NCBI GenBank assembly: GCA_934045905.1
Contig: OW203762.1
Location: forward strand, 4,898,001-4,962,000
DNA length: 64,000 bases
Source: Leuctra nigra
Lineage: Eukaryota > Arthropoda > Insecta > Plecoptera > Leuctridae
Direction: 5' to 3'
Notes under the pieces: model-generated
What the model was told of the DNA's origin: nothing
Database searches by the model: none
What the model saw: the letters and a program-made list of their open reading frames with translations, nothing else
Made by a program: the position numbers and the translations under genes
Shown: positions 24,601 to 35,970 of the stretch, piece by piece
Layout of the letters: every line of letters begins with the position of its first letter
Position numbering within the stretch: position 1 is the stretch's first letter

Positions 24601-25600
24601 TGAACTGCTGCGTCTGCTGCATTGGCTGCGGTTGCGCGCTGTGCACTGACGATGTTGGTTGTGCGTACTGGCGTGTGAACTGCTGCGTCTGCTGCATTGG
24701 CTGCGGTTGCGCGCTGTGCACTGACGATGTTGGTTGTGCGTACTAGCGTGTGAACTGCTGCGTCTGCTGCATTGGCTGCGGTTGCGCGCTGTGCACTGAC
24801 GATGTTGGTTGTGCGTACTGGCGTGTGAACTGCTGCGTCTGCTGCATTGGCTGCGGTTGCGCGCTGTGCACTGACGATGTTGGTTGTGCGTACTGGCGTG
24901 TGAACTGCTGCGTCTGCTGCATTGGCTGCGGTTGCGCGCTGTGCACTGACGATGTTGGTTGTGCGTACTGGCGTGTGAACTGCTGTGTCTGCTGCATTTG
25001 CTGCGGTTGCGCGCTGTGCGCTGACGATGTTGGTTGTGCGTACTGGCGTGTGAACTGCTGCGTCTGCTGCATTGGCTGCGGTTGCGCGCTGTGCACTGAC
25101 GATGTTGGTTGTGCGTACTGTCGTGTGAACTGCTGCGTCTGCTGCATTTGCTGCGGTTGCGCGCTGTGCACTGACGATGTTGGTTGTGCGTACTGGCGTG
25201 TGAACTGCTGCGTCTGCTGCATTGGCTGCGGTTGCGCGCTGTGCACTGACGATGTTGGTTGTGCGTACTGGCGTGTAAACTGCTGCGTCTGCTGCATCTG
25301 CTGCGGTTGCGCGCTGTGCACTGACGATGTTGGTTGTGCGTACTGGCGTGTAAACTGCTGCGTCTGCTGCATCTGCTGCGGTTGCGCGCTGACCACTGAC
25401 GATGTTGGTTGTGCCTACTGGCGTGTGAACTGCTGTGTCTGCTGCATTTGCTGCGGTTGCGCGCTGTGCACTGACGATGTTGGTTGTGCGTACTGGCGTG
25501 TAAACTGCTGCGTCTGCTGCATAGGCTGCGGTTGCGCGCTGAGCACTGAAGATGTTGGTTGTGCTTGTGGGCTTGTGGACTGCTGAGTCTGCTGCATCTG
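18640..25600 (-). repeat. 75-bp tandem array, about 92 copies, coding 25-residue repeats
   Basis: On the minus strand, in the macro-domain frame, each unit runs HSAQPQPMQQTQQ then FTRQYAQPTSSV. Variants are few: P/Q before MQ, H/L/V/A-S starts, and TSQ for TRQ. A few units lack 9 bp (for example near 19240, 21027). The units differ by point changes and are shuffled, as expected from unequal exchange. A block of roughly 1.8-2.0 kb is duplicated: the TAG stops at 22943 and 24743 and other private variants recur 1,800 bp apart, while upstream markers recur 2,025 bp apart. Low-complexity Gln/Ser/Thr composition suggests a disordered, possibly phase-separating or RNA-associated tail. That is inference. 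Confidence 0.95.
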
Positions 25601-26116
25601 CTGCGGCTGCGTCTCGGTATTTGGCGTCGATGTTGTGGCTGATGGTGGATGGCGGGGGGGGGCCTCAGGGCTTCTTCGCCATTCTCTCGCCCGTTGTAGC
25701 ATGGGCCACTTCTTGCTGCGCGTTTTAACTCTCCTGACACCCCCGTTGTAGCGATATGCAGTTATCTGGACCCCCGCACCCCTGAACGCGCTCGCGATGA
25801 TTGGCCGAGCTATGCCCCAGTTCAGCCCATCCACCCCGCAGCCAATCCGGGGTATCGCCAAGTGTGTTACTTGCTTCTCCAGACAGATGTCGCGCAGCTT
25901 TATTACTGCCCTGGTGAAGTCTATGACTGATGTTTTGTCTTGCGGTTTTTCCCTTGTAACAAGGCATATAACTGTCCTGTCTTGCGTTTGGATGGTAGCT
26001 GTTTCCCCCACTTTCTTTTTGAAAGCTGCCAGCTCCTCCCTTCTTTCATATTTGTCTATGAACAGGGCTGCAATCCCTCTGTCCATTCTCATGTCTCGAG
26101 TTACGCAGAAAGCGAG

Positions 26117-27179
26117 GGGACGCTGAATAGCGCCAACAGGAATAACGCCAACACAATGTTAAATAAAAGTGCTGGAATAACGCCAACATTTTGTTGGCGT
26201 TGTTCCAGTGGAATAACGCCAACATTTTGTTGGCGTTATTCCACTGGAACAACGTCAACAAAATGTAGGCGTTATTCCAGTGGTAAGAAGTAATTCTGTC
26301 GTCCCCGGAATAACGCCAACAAAACGTTGGTGTTATTCCAGTGAAACAACGTCAATTTTATGTTGGCGTTATTCCAGTGGTAACATGAAATTGGGTCGTC
26401 CCCGGAATAACGCCAACATTTTGTTGGCGTAGTTCCAATGGAATAACGCCAACATTTTGTTGGCGTTATTCCACTGGAACAACGCCAACAAAATGTTGGT
26501 GTTATTCCAGTGGTAAGAAGTAATTCAGTCGTCCCCGGAATAACGCCAACAAAATGTTGGCGTTATTCCAGTGGTAAGATGTAATTCTTTCTTCCTTGGA
26601 ATAACACCAACATTTTGTTGGCGTTGTTCCAGTGGAATAACGCCAACAAAAAGTTGGCGTTATTCCACTGGAACAACGCCAACAAAATGTTGGCGTTAAT
26701 CCAGTGGTAAGATGTAATTCTGTCGTCCCCGGAATAACGCCTACAAAACGTTGGCGTTGTTCCAGTGGAATAACGTCAACTTAATGTTGGCGTTCTTCCA
26801 GTGGAAGACCACCTACAATGAACGCATACGTTTTGTAGGCTTTATTCCAGTGTCGACGTTGCGATTTTGTCGACACTGGAATAACGCCAACTCACCTCAA
26901 ACTGGAATAACGCCAACAAAATGTTGGCGTTGTTCTAGTGGAATGACGCCAACAAAGTGTTGGCATTCTTCCAGTGGAATAACGCCAACAAAATGTTGGC
27001 GTTATTCCACTGGAACAACGCCAACTTTTTGTAGGCGTTATTCCAGTACTATTGGACACTTTCTTGTTTTGGCAGAACCCTTCCTTGTCCCGTACACTAG
27101 CACTGAACTGCGGCAAGTGTATGAACTACGTCGATTTTCTTTGATGTGGTGGGTGCCTACCTCTCGGGAGTAAACAGGT
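26117..27179 (+). repeat. Left arm of Foldback-like element
   Basis: An array of short perfect palindromes: GGAATAACGCCAAC, a 5-nt centre, then its inverse complement, joined by CCAGTG or CCACTGG linkers. The spacer GTAATTCTGTCGTCCCCGG recurs about five times. The inner 120 bp are unique (GTACACTAGCACTGAACTGC, then GGTGCCTACC). The outer tip reads GGGACGCTGAATAGCGCC. Confidence 0.85.
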
Positions 27180-27480
27180 TGTGACCGAATTCTTTCTTAC
27201 GAAACAGTGGCGTAACTACCGGGAGGCTGGGTCGGCAAAATGCCGGTGGCTCAGACACTAGGGGGTAGGTGGGCACCACGGGCACTTTTAAAATAAAGTA
27301 GATTTTTATTAACTTTCCTTAATTTTTCCGAATATTTTTCTTTGCTCAACGTGGTATATACTTACATCGATTCCAAAAGTAGAGTAATAATTTGTATGTT
27401 GTGTGAACCATCAGATTGGCATAAAATAAGCCTCCTAATTTCTAACATTAGCCGTAATAGAATAGGTACTAAATATTACA

Positions 27481-28918
27481 CTAGGAAAACGCTCTGTGTA
27501 ACGCGTTGATAAGCGAGCACGGATACGTGCAAAACCTCGAACCATAATTCCTTAAAAGCCGGCAATAATATACCTAAAACAACTGAAATCTAGAAGCACG
27601 ATCCACTAAATTATATAAAAAATAGCTGAATTTGCTTCTCATTGCAAGTTATTGCAACAGTTATTGCAAGTCATTGCAACATGATACACACTCATGTGTA
27701 TTTATTTCAGTATTTAGGTACGTAGGTATTATGGAATTATTATAAATAAAAAATACGGCGATTCAAACCACAAAATAGGCCATTATCTAAGTGCTAATAT
27801 GAGCAAACATAATTTAAGAAACATTATCCAAACAATTACTTGCCGTTCCGTATAAAAGGGCTTATTTCTTCTAGTACATTGCTTACCTAACACAAACCTA
27901 ACACATTGTATCTGATACAAATGAAATAAATATTTCATAAACATAATTTCAATAGCGAAGTCTCCTGAAATTTTATTCTAGTAAATTTCTATAAATTAAC
28001 ACAAATAATAATGTCAAATACACTTATTACCTGTGAAATCTTAAATTTTCATTCATAAAAATCGAGTTCAAATATCATAGGATTTTTGGCCGGAAAAACG
28101 GCCTTTAACAAGAATCAGAACTGTGATGTCATTTCCAAGTCTTGAACATTGTGTTGACATGGGGATTCCCTTGTTGCCATGGCAATATAGCAAACTGTGA
28201 TGTCATTGCCAATTTTCCTGTTTTTAAATGAGAGGAGATCTATCAAACTTTGTAAATTAATTACATGAGAACTGTTCGTCCAACAACAAAAATAATACCA
28301 CATCTGTGTTCAGCAACATCTCAACTTTCATAAAATAAATATTATTCTGAATTCTAATCTTCACGAGACTTCCCTATTATCAACCAACCAATCTATTTCT
28401 ACAATCAAGCAGACATTTCATCGGTCTACAAATAATTTGCTCAGCCTTTGAAAAGATTGGAAGTAAGACTGCATGTTAAAACTCTCATAATCAATAAATA
28501 CCTATACCTATTAACTACATCTTCAAAAATAATAAAATAAACCCTAAGTATAACCTCGCATGTATTGCTTTAACTATTATCTAACCGCAAAGAAATAATT
28601 GTTACGTATTCAAACAATAATAGATAGACAGCTGCTTGCTTCCGAGTTGTTTTGAATGGAGCGCATCGGGCGGCCGCAACGGACTCCTCGAACCTACAAT
28701 GCTATTTATATGGGAAAACGCGATTTTTTTTTATTTGTGAACGGATCTTTCTCAAAAACTATACAGGTCTAAGTTAGTATGAGATGAAGGTGTGTGCAAA
28801 ATTTCAGATCGATACGTTGACCGGTGCGGCCTGGGTTGAACCAGCAAAAAAAAAAAAAACACACACACAGAGAAAGTGCCGCAAGAGTCAAGTGGAGACG
28901 CTCGCTCCGCTCGCTTAA
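27481..28918 (-). mobile_element. Helitron-like element, copy A
   Basis: On the minus strand it starts TTAAGCGAGCGGAGCGAGCG and ends GCGTTTTCCTAG followed by T, as in the element at 48769-50566. It carries an A-rich ACACACACAGAGAAAGTGCC segment near its start. No coding sequence. Confidence 0.65.
28060..28340 (+). repeat. Interspersed repeat, inverted partner at 30560-30800
   Basis: CAAGAATCAGAACTGTGATG, GTTGCCATGGCAATATAGCA and GTCCAACAACAAAAATAAT recur in reverse orientation at 30560-30800 (TTGCTATATTGCCATGGCAA, TCACAGTTCTGATTCTTG). One copy is inside the Helitron-like copy A, the other outside the hAT element. Confidence 0.65.
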
Positions 28919-28942
28919 AAATCGAAACAATTTTAAATAAAA

Positions 28943-29904
28943 CTAGGAAAACGCTCTGTGTAACGCGTTGATAAGCGAGCACGGATACGTGCAACACCTC
29001 GAACCATAATCAATAATATACGTAAAACAATTGAAATCTAGAAGCACGATCCATTAAATTATATTAAAAAAATGAATTTGCTTCTCATTGCAAGTAACAC
29101 TACACTCATGTGTATTTATTGGAATATTTAGGTATTATGGATTAATACAAAATAAAAATACATAGATTCAATCCACAAAATAGACCATTATCTAAGTGCT
29201 AATATGAGCAAACCTAATTTAAGAAATATTATCCAAACAAACCGTTCCGTTTAATAGAGCTTACCTAACACATTGCTTACCTAACATAAACCTAACTCGT
29301 TGGATCTATAAGAAACATATCGACTAAATAAATAAAATATTTTATAAAATTAATTTCAATTAACAACTAACCAAACTGTTTCTACAATCAAGCAGACTTG
29401 CCGTTCTACAAATAATTAGCTCAACATTTAAAAGGATTTAAAGTAAGACTGCATGTTAAAACTCTTATAATAACCTATACCTACATTAATTACATCTTCT
29501 TCAAGAAAATAATATAAAACCTAAGCATAACCTAGCAGGTATTGCTATAACTATATATCATACCGTAAAACGTATTCTAACAATAAAATAGATAGACAGC
29601 TGCTTGCTTCCGAGTTGTTTTGAATGGAGCGCATCGGGCGGCCGCAACGGACTCCTCGAACCTACAATGCTATTTATATGGGAAAACATGATTTTTTTTT
29701 TTATTTATGGACGGATCTTTCTCAAAAACTATACAGGTCTAAGTTAGTATGAGATGAAGGTGTGTGCAAAATTTCAGATCGATACGTTGACCGGTGCGAC
29801 GTGGGTTGAACCAGCAAAAAAAACAAAAAAAAAAACAAAAAACAAACACACACACAGAGAAAGTGCCGCAAGAGTCAAGTGGAGACGCTCGCTCCGCTCG
29901 CTTA
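28943..29904 (-). mobile_element. Helitron-like element, copy B
   Basis: Same ends as copy A and the same order of internal blocks, but about 480 bp shorter. It lies 24 bp away in the same orientation, so the two form a tandem pair. Confidence 0.65.
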
Positions 29905-30559
29905 ATAAAAAATAAAGCTTGGCACATTGATTTTGCACCGGACACGAACTTCTATTCTATATTGTATTATTCTTTAGTTCATTTTCTTCTTTAGGCGCAT
30001 TAATCTCTTTTTTTCTATTATTTCGATTTTTTAACTTTTAATTTGTTTACATTTTATTTTACGGCTAACGTTTTAAATTTGGAGGCTTATTTATGTCAAA
30101 TTCAGTGACAAAGTTAAGTGTAGTGCTTGTATGCAGTATATACTTCGACTGATTTCATGAACTAAGTGCGAACTAAGTGCGAACTAAGTGCGAACTTTTA
30201 GGTGAGACGGTGCTTGGTAGTCTTTTTACAAGTACCTATTGTTTTTGTACAGTATTCAACATATTCAATTATAACAAAAATATATTTATTTGGGGGGGGG
30301 GGGGGGCACAAGAAGAATATTTTGCCAGGGGCCCATCAATCTCTAGTTGCGCCACTGTTACGAAATGAACATTGGCGTTCACAGGATATATGACAGGGGG
30401 TGGTGGTGGAGGGAAATGGTCTAATTATGGGTCGGGATGAGTTCCCCTCCCCCCCCCCCCCCAACAATTATGTGACACATTGCACTTTTTTTTAAAATGT
30501 AATTTCAATTTGAAGCAATGGGGAAGTCCGTGATGATTAGATTTCAGAATAATTTTTAT

Positions 30560-30800
30560 TTTATGACAGTTGAGATGTTGCTTTTTTGTTGTGGGACGAA
30601 CAGTTAGACATCGGTCGACCAGAACAGCTCGACAACAAGGTTAATTGACAATGACATCAATTTGCTATATTGCCATGGCAACAAAGGAATCACCATGGCA
30701 ACACATTGTTGAAGACTTGGAAATTACATCACAGTTCTGATTCTTGTTACAGGCCGTTTTTCCCGCCAAAAATTTCTATGATATTTGAATTAATAACATT
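30560..30800 (-). repeat. Interspersed repeat, second copy
   Basis: Inverse complement of 28060-28340 with moderate divergence and small indels. The stretch 30366-30559 before it has a C-run (30450-30463) and no gene. Confidence 0.6.
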
Positions 30801-31025
30801 ATTCTCGAGACTTCCCTATTTGATGTTCTTTGGACATGATTGGTAGAAAAATCGAATATTATTCGTATATAAATCGAATAATATTATGTACACAATTAAT
30901 TAAAAAAGGAAAAATCTAAAAAATTGAAAAAAAAATTAAAATGTAAATATTAGCTCTCTGAATATGAACCAGCCACTAAATTATATTTTATTATTCTTTT
31001 ATAAATGTGAAGGATAGGATACTGC

Positions 31026-31570
31026 TTAAGGATGAACCAGCGCCAGGTCATCTACCAACATTTTTTTCCAAACCATTTTATTTTGTTCCTAATAGTATTA
31101 TCTACAATATAAGATCAAAAAATTTATACCTTGCCGACCTAACTTTTATGTAAAACGATTTCAAAGTTCAAGATTTTTACATGGCTCTTATGGGGGAACG
31201 AATTAATTTCCTACATTATTCTAAATTATTTTTAATCCGCACCAACAATTTCAACAGAAAACATACTGATATATTCTTCGACTAATACTGAATGCATTGA
31301 AAACTTAAAATACTCTTTGGCATTTAAATGTTTGAAAATCTTGATATATGGCCATTTAACATGGGACAACTGAACTAGTCAAAACCACTGCTGTATTCTT
31401 AACAAAATTATTTTACGAAAACTTTGTTAAAAAAATCCTCATCATCTCATATCGTAGTATTCTCCACATATTACATTATAAAACTATGTTTTAAAGTTTA
31501 AACATGCCTTTCTGAATTAATGTATCTCATGTTATGAATATAGTCATTCAAAGCGATGGTTCATCCTTAA
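31026..31570. mobile_element. TTAA-flanked MITE (piggyBac type)
   Basis: TTAA at 31026-31029 and 31567-31570 directly flank GGATGAACCA and its inverse complement TGGTTCATCC. piggyBac-type elements duplicate TTAA. The 545-bp interior has no coding sequence. Confidence 0.7.
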
Positions 31571-31692
31571 CACCTATAAAATTACAAAAGAAAATTACAA
31601 CCATCTCGCTAGTAATTTGGTTATAAACGGAACATTTGGCGCTCTTCCGTCTTTGCCTGACTTTCGAGGTAGTCAGGTGGAAGGGTTGAGGT

Positions 31693-33277
31693 TGAAATGC
31701 TTTCTAAAGTTGCCCGAAGTTTTAGTCAACAAAACAGAAATAATAAACTATGAGATAAGCTCCCTCAAAACTCCATCAAAATTGCAAATTATGAATTTTC
31801 TTAGCTCAGTGGGATGCATGCTAGCAGTGGTTGTTTTCTCCATTGACAACAAGAATAAACCTGTTTACTGATATATTCACATGAAATTACAATACAGTCA
31901 TGACACTCTAACCTTCCAGCTGGATTCCTATCTATCCTGGTTATATTCATGCAAGTCATTACAATTTTACATCTTATATGCTAACAATGTATACAGTAAA
32001 TAATGATACTCTTCGTTCGGTACTCATCCGTTAGGATAATCCTTGTGTTGCGTATTCGAATGCTATTATGCGCTGGGATCGTTCGTACAAGCGTAGAGCC
32101 GGTCATCGTCCGTTGCCACCCTCCATCGCCGTCCTAGTGTCGCCCGCCTCATTGCAGTCGACCTCCACGTCCAAGCCCATTCCTCGTTGTCGTTCCCGTC
32201 GATCATATACGGGTGTGGAAGTCAATTCATAATCACACTCACTCTGGTGTCACGAATGCATGGAACTAGCATCCTGGATGTCCTGAATGTCCTGAACACG
32301 GCTTACGGTACATGCGAGTCACTTGCACACTGTCTGAGTTCGTTCATTAATGCGTTAATTAATACTGTCCTTGCTGTCCAATTCTCAACTCAATCGGTCC
32401 ATAATTGCGGTAGTTATTAAGCCGTTTATAAACTGCAGCGCTTAACTGCACTAGAACTGCATCTCAGCCAGCGCCGTATACAGCACACCCGCCGCTTACA
32501 CTCACGCGTCGTCACAGTCAATCGCGTTGCTTGTATCACTTTTACGTTATTCCATTCGTTATCTGTCACTATTTCACGACAACAATACTGTTCCATACAT
32601 GATACAACTTATTTGATACTACTCAAATGCATTAAACTTCGAAAAACTGCATTTAGCCTTGATCACGGCAGACCGCGTGCTAAAGTTCTGCATCAACCTG
32701 GCGCGAAGTTACCTCTGTGAATGCTAGACGCCGACTGACTGTCTCGCCTCGCTGCACCTGGCTTCTGTCGCCGCTCCCCGACAAATTGACCACTTTCTTG
32801 ATTTCCTTCAGAGCAAACTCTGCCTCTCCCCGGCTAGAATCCAGTCGATTTCCGAACTTGTGTCGTTATGCGGTAAATTTTCTTGAACCCGGCTATCGGA
32901 TTGGCTCTCAGACCAAATTTGCATACAGCCTTCCGAATCACAAGTACAAATCAATTTCTGTCTGTATTCACCCCTGGGATGAAATGTTCACGCGTCCTTA
33001 GCAACGGAAGATGACACTTGAGCGTCCTTAGCAACGCAAGATGGCGTACCCTGACAACGTCGCTAGCTCGCAACCGCGCCAATATTCAAACGTTCCTTCA
33101 CATAAATGTTCAACAGCTGTAGATACTCTCTCGCTACTCAATACAGACATACTTTTATATTATATAAACCTTAAATTAGACACATAAAATCACCCTGATG
33201 GTAAATACAACTAATAATCATAATAAAATCCAAATAATTATGGGTCAAAACCCCAGGAAACCTCGGGATGTGCTCCA
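31693..33277 (-). repeat. 3' LTR (1,585 bp)
   Basis: Matches 38921-40505 at a constant offset of 7,228. The small plus-strand frames inside (for example 32187-32420 and 32717-33001) are repeated in the other LTR and have no sign of being genes. A weak polypurine stretch (GGATGGGGTC, minus) abuts the LTR at 33278-33292. Confidence 0.9.
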
Positions 33278-34881
33278 GAGACCCCATCCGTTTACTCTGA
33301 CGTTTAAACTTGTTTACAGGAAGAGGAAATGACCTAAGTCGTGCTCCTCCCTTTAAACTGCTTGTCACTCGTGCTCGCTTACTCAGATTGGTTATATGTG
33401 CTCACTATATCATGCTAGAGAGCCCCATGCATTATATTAATTATCTACTACTAAAGTGCAAACTCAAACTTACACCTCCTTTAAGACCGTAGCCTTGAAT
33501 CATTCCAACACGTAAAGTAGACCCAAAGTAGGTCAACGCACGTGAAACCGCATCGTAACATTCATGCACTACTAAAACTACGATAGTTACTACTAAATAC
33601 TACATGCAACTCAATATCATGCAATCTTAACTTGCTAATTAATACAAAGTACAAAATTTACTTAAAAACCACAAAAATACTTTCGGCACATCAAGGCATC
33701 CTTCCTCTTAATGTCCGTCCAAAGAATATGAAAGATCCCCGCTCGAACCTCGGTGTCATCATGCATCAATGCTTCAAAAAGCAAAATCATCTTTGAAAAC
33801 TTGCTAAGTCCCTTAGCTCAAAAACTCGTTAAAATCGAGAAATGATTCTCGTCTACCATGTCGTAACTCCACATAATCATGCATCATGCATAAAACAATT
33901 CAAACTCTACTCCAACGTCCACTAAACATCGAACGCAAACGCTTCAAACTCTTCAAGTCAAACAGCTGTCTGAACTTGACCTACATTCCTACTCAGAGCG
34001 ACCTCGACTCGCACTGCGAACAGCTGTTCGCTCGACCTACATTCCTCGTGAATCATGAGAGACCACAAGCACACTAGCCATCGTCCCGTCTCGAACCTGG
34101 ACATCGTCAATTACATCTTCCTCTTACACACATTCTTTCCACGATCAATCGAAACACTTCCACTAATGCTAATCATGAAATAACTTACACTAACCGTACA
34201 ACTAACTATTTACAACTAAACTAACTTTCATTCACACACAATTCACAATGCTATTTTCTCATTTTCTCTCGACAAACATCCTCTCTAGTGCCTTTCTTTA
34301 CTCTTTTCCGGCCAATGCACATTTAACGCCATCTGCAGGCCCTCCTTTCATCCTTCGTCCTTCCCATGCACATTTATCGCCAGTGCAAGCTCTTCTCTTC
34401 ACTCTTCCCTCTGTTGATAGTTAGTTATCGCCAAACTATCCACCCAGAGCTCTGCTGCAAACACCTTGAAATATGCACACACTCTCTCATTCACTCTCTC
34501 GCGCTATTATTAATCCTGTGGGCAAGTCCCACAAGATGTTGCATGACATATTATAAACAAAATAAGCAGATTTTAATGACGCACGCATTCGCAACTGTAC
34601 TTACTCTATTTTTCATTCATACACACGCCATTTTCTCACACACTTGCCTATCTATCTTGATCTACCCCACCATTCCCTGACTTCGTTATACTTTGCAGTT
34701 CCAATTACCCCACCAGACCTTACGTTACCAACAAATTTGACCCAAAACATTCATCCATTCATACACTTCTAAAACTAACAACTTTACGAACTAACTTATT
34801 TACTAACTTCTTTATCAATTGACTATTTACACCCACATCCTACTAGAACAGAACTGCCAAGCTGAAACCTGACTACTGAAC
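33278..34881 (-). other. Untranslated 3' internal region of the LTR element
   Basis: 1.6 kb between the end of pol and the 3' LTR with no supported open frame. This is where an envelope gene would lie, but none is visible. Confidence 0.55.
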
Positions 34882-35970
34882 TCAGACAATCATGCCCATC
34901 TGCTTGTATGCCTTCAGCAATACAACATTGTATATTCCTTTTATTTCTCCAGCTTCATCTGTCAATTCGTATGCGTTTCTTCCTCGGATGGCCGTCACAG
35001 TGTAGACTCCACAGTACAACTCGAAAAACTTCTTGGTTTCTTTCGACATGTAATTTGAAACGTGAATCGCTTTGAGTAGCACCAAATCGCCCACCTTGAA
35101 TACCGTCTTCTTCGTAAACTTTTCTTCGTGTATTTTCTTTCTTCTCTCGCCCATCTTCTTCAGTTGATTTTCTGCTAATATGATCTTCGTGTCGTGCGGA
35201 ATCTCAGGTCCTCCTACTTCGGGAAACGCTATATACTTCGCTGTTTTCGACACAAATTTCCTAAAGAAACTACATAGTCCAATGAAACCTCTCAACTGCT
35301 TTTGGTTAGTTGGCACCGGCCAAATCTGTATGACTAACAGCTTCTTCGGGTTCGGTCGAATTCCAGTTCTTCCTAGCATGTGTCCAAGGAAGGGCACTTC
35401 CTCACAACACCATACCGATTTCTTCAAGCTCGCGGTTACTCCTGCTCTCTTGAATCGTTCAAACAGTAACAAAAGCTTCGCCATGTGTTCGTCGAACGTC
35501 TTGCTAACCACGAGGATGTCATCAACGTAAGTTATGGTTGAATCACTCAAATCCTGACCCAGTACGAATTCCAATGCCCTAGCAAAAGCAGCAATACTAA
35601 TGGATAAACCAAACGGTAAAACCTTCAACCAGTAAACGCGTCCGCCGTATTTAAAAGCAGTGTATTTCCGACTCTCTTTCGCCAGAGGCACCTGCCAAAA
35701 CGAAGATACGAGGTCTATAGTTGACATCCAATGACTTTCATAATGTTGTTGAAGTAGTTCGTCTGGCTCTACTGGCGTTTCATACTCGGGTATAAGTATT
35801 GCGTTCAAACTACGCGCATCTAGACATAAGCGAACCGAGTTGTCTTTCTTCACGACGACGACTAATGGATTGATATAGGGCGATGTTGCTTGTTCAATAA
35901 TCCCCCAGTCCAGCATACATTTCAATTGTTTCTCTACTGCCTCCCGGTGCGGATACGGAACTGAATAACT
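34882..35970 (-). pseudogene. Pol fragment: reverse transcriptase fused to integrase tail
   Basis: Reads on in the protease frame after a TAA at 35971-35973. The RT domain shows RLCLDARSLNA, STIDLVSSFWQVPL, LPFGLS and the catalytic YVDD (about 35524-35535), up to the thumb (LRGFIGLCSFFRKFV). It then passes in frame directly into an integrase C-terminal region (KVGDLVLLKA, YTVTAIRGRNAYELTD). RNase H, the zinc-binding HHCC and the DDE core of integrase are absent. The clean in-frame junction suggests one deletion, possibly by template switching. Ends with TGA at 34882. Ty3/gypsy by RT motifs. Confidence 0.85.

Larger units (their letters stand above)
18584..26116 (-). pseudogene. ORF1 C-terminal part: macro domain plus Gln-rich repeats
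   Basis: Continues the PHD reading frame after the 21-kb insertion. The first Met here is at 26092, but about eight codons upstream (to 26116) also belong to the macro fold. Counting that Met as 1, RMDRGIAALF (2-11) is the first ribose-binding loop, LVTRE lies at 44-48, and PRIGCGVDGLNW (81-92) is the signature seen in TARG1/OARD1-like macro domains, which remove ADP-ribose from acidic residues. The Asp corresponding to the TARG1 catalytic Asp is present (D88, 25829-25831). The position of its catalytic Lys appears as Arg (R47). After a basic linker and a Pro/Thr stretch, the protein enters the 25-residue repeat array and ends QLCLPPSVLGEKTSS. TAG stops at 25415, 24743 and 22943 break the frame. 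Confidence 0.85.
27205..30357. mobile_element. hAT-type non-autonomous element with 8-bp TSD
   Basis: Starts CAGTGGCGTAACTA and ends with the inverse complement of CAGTGGCGCAACTA. It is flanked by exact TTACGAAA duplications at 27197-27204 and 30358-30365. An 8-bp duplication with CAGTGGCG ends is diagnostic of hAT. No transposase. The interior is largely two Helitron-like copies, plus a long G-run at the right end (30292-30306). Confidence 0.85.

Noticed and set aside
18693..25586. Long Cys-rich plus-strand open frames (VNCCVCC... repeats)
   Set aside because: They are the antisense of the 75-bp repeat; the macro-domain frame on the minus strand explains the array.
18640..25600. CRISPR-like array
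   Set aside because: Units are contiguous without unique spacers and are coding; the DNA is eukaryotic.
19897..25740. 1,947-codon minus-strand frame rich in Arg/Ser
   Set aside because: Open only because the unit is a multiple of three without stops in that frame; it is out of frame with the macro domain and endonuclease.
31617..33001. Small open frames in the LTR (also at 38779-40229)
   Set aside because: Identical in both LTRs, opposite in sense to the element, and without recognisable domains.
33886..34680. Envelope gene in the LTR element
   Set aside because: The open frames are short and on the plus strand, opposite to gag and pol; no signal peptide and membrane anchor in sense.
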